22,732 nt of DNA from CAYWNK01 sp047639615 (GTDB lineage: Bacteria; Planctomycetota; UBA1135; GCA-002686595): NCBI GenBank assembly GCA_047639615.1, contig JBLIOL010000047.1:1-22732 (forward strand), in the 5' to 3' direction. The translations under genes were made by a program, and so were the position numbers. Below, piece after piece: positions 22,584 through 22,732 of this stretch (its first letter is position 1; each line of letters opens with the position of its first letter). The notes under the pieces were generated by a model. The model saw nothing but the letters and a program-made list of their open reading frames with translations, was not told where the DNA came from and ran no database searches.

Positions 22584-22732
22584 ATGCTGAGCGAGGGCGC
22601 TGAAAGGCTGGAAAGGCCGGGCATGACATTCCCTTGGGGAAGATCGAGAACTGCGCAGGAAGGGCTGTTCGCGGGCGCTGAGGGGTGGGCGCGGCGGAGC
22701 CGGCCGGAGGCCGGGGCTGGTGAAGGGGCGAC
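22584..22732 (+). CDS. Possible start of a gene, cut by the right edge (weak)
   Basis: An ATG at 22584 opens a frame without a stop to the window end (49 codons), beginning MLSEGAERLERPGMTFP. A very good Shine-Dalgarno sequence, GGGGAGGA, lies 4-5 nt upstream, unlike most genes here. Against it: use of AGG for arginine and a Gly/Arg/Glu-rich composition unlike the neighbours, with no family match. Chance is a real alternative. Confidence 0.2.
   Translation, partial: MLSEGAERLERPGMTFPWGRSRTAQEGLFAGAEGWARRSRPEAGAGEGA

Larger units (their letters stand above)
22254..22732. other. Mostly non-coding, inverted-repeat-rich region
   Basis: No convincing gene is seen in about 480 bp, apart from a weak partial frame from 22584. 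The three frames of 60-95 codons that cross 22190-22520 are shadows with no family match. The region has several dyads: 22265-22282, 22296-22328, 22357-22436, 22482-22512 and 22519-22536. The sequence between about 22425 and 22445 resembles a tRNA T-arm but does not fold into a tRNA. Confidence 0.5.

Overview
The window is GC-rich, densely coding bacterial chromosome with no rRNA, tRNA, CRISPR array, integrase or transposase that I can see. Most starts lack a clear Shine-Dalgarno sequence. Gene content (EF-hand proteins, an FHA-Ser/Thr kinase with one membrane span, a Gld-type ABC export cluster with a DUF4340 protein, a mitomycin-repair-type helicase/nuclease pair) and many low-complexity Lys/Pro/Ala or Glu tails suggest a member of Planctomycetota. 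This is an inference; Myxococcota or a related deep lineage is not excluded.

Layout. (1) 2-517, + strand: the 3' end of a calcium-binding EF-hand protein. It converges on (2) a minus-strand central-metabolism operon, 4697 down to 514, in the order gap, pgk, rpe, accD. This gives two successive lower-glycolysis enzymes, a pentose-phosphate epimerase and the carboxyltransferase beta subunit of acetyl-CoA carboxylase. A divergent 292-bp regulatory region (4698-4989) holds a candidate sigma70-type promoter for gap with a perfect 17-bp palindrome at the expected transcription start. (3) A plus-strand run, 4990-12908: tilS; a translationally coupled block yggS / FHA-kinase / PNP-like protein / purN (ATGA overlaps or a 2-nt gap); then a secreted protein with four 16-residue repeats and a small lipoprotein. 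(4) A minus-strand run, 22253 down to 12905: ABC ATPase, ABC-2 permease, GldG-like protein, DUF4340 protein, then mrfA-like helicase and mrfB-like nuclease. (5) 22254-22732: about 480 bp mostly without a gene but rich in inverted repeats, with a weak candidate for the start of another gene at the right edge.

How the genes may work together. The gap-pgk-rpe-accD operon links triose-phosphate metabolism to fatty-acid precursor supply. The kinase block joins a membrane signalling kinase to PLP homeostasis and purine-related proteins. The four-gene Gld-like set probably forms one membrane export or gliding-type machine. MrfA and MrfB form a DNA-repair pair that appears to sit at the end of that transcript.

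Most unusual points: a GAPDH with an 85-residue, 27-lysine histone-H1/AlgP-like tail; a PNP-family protein whose phosphate- and purine-binding residues are largely replaced; two convergent gene pairs whose stop codons share one CTAG; an 11-bp hairpin encoded inside the 3' end of mrfB just after an opposing gene's stop; and in-frame tandem repeats in several proteins.
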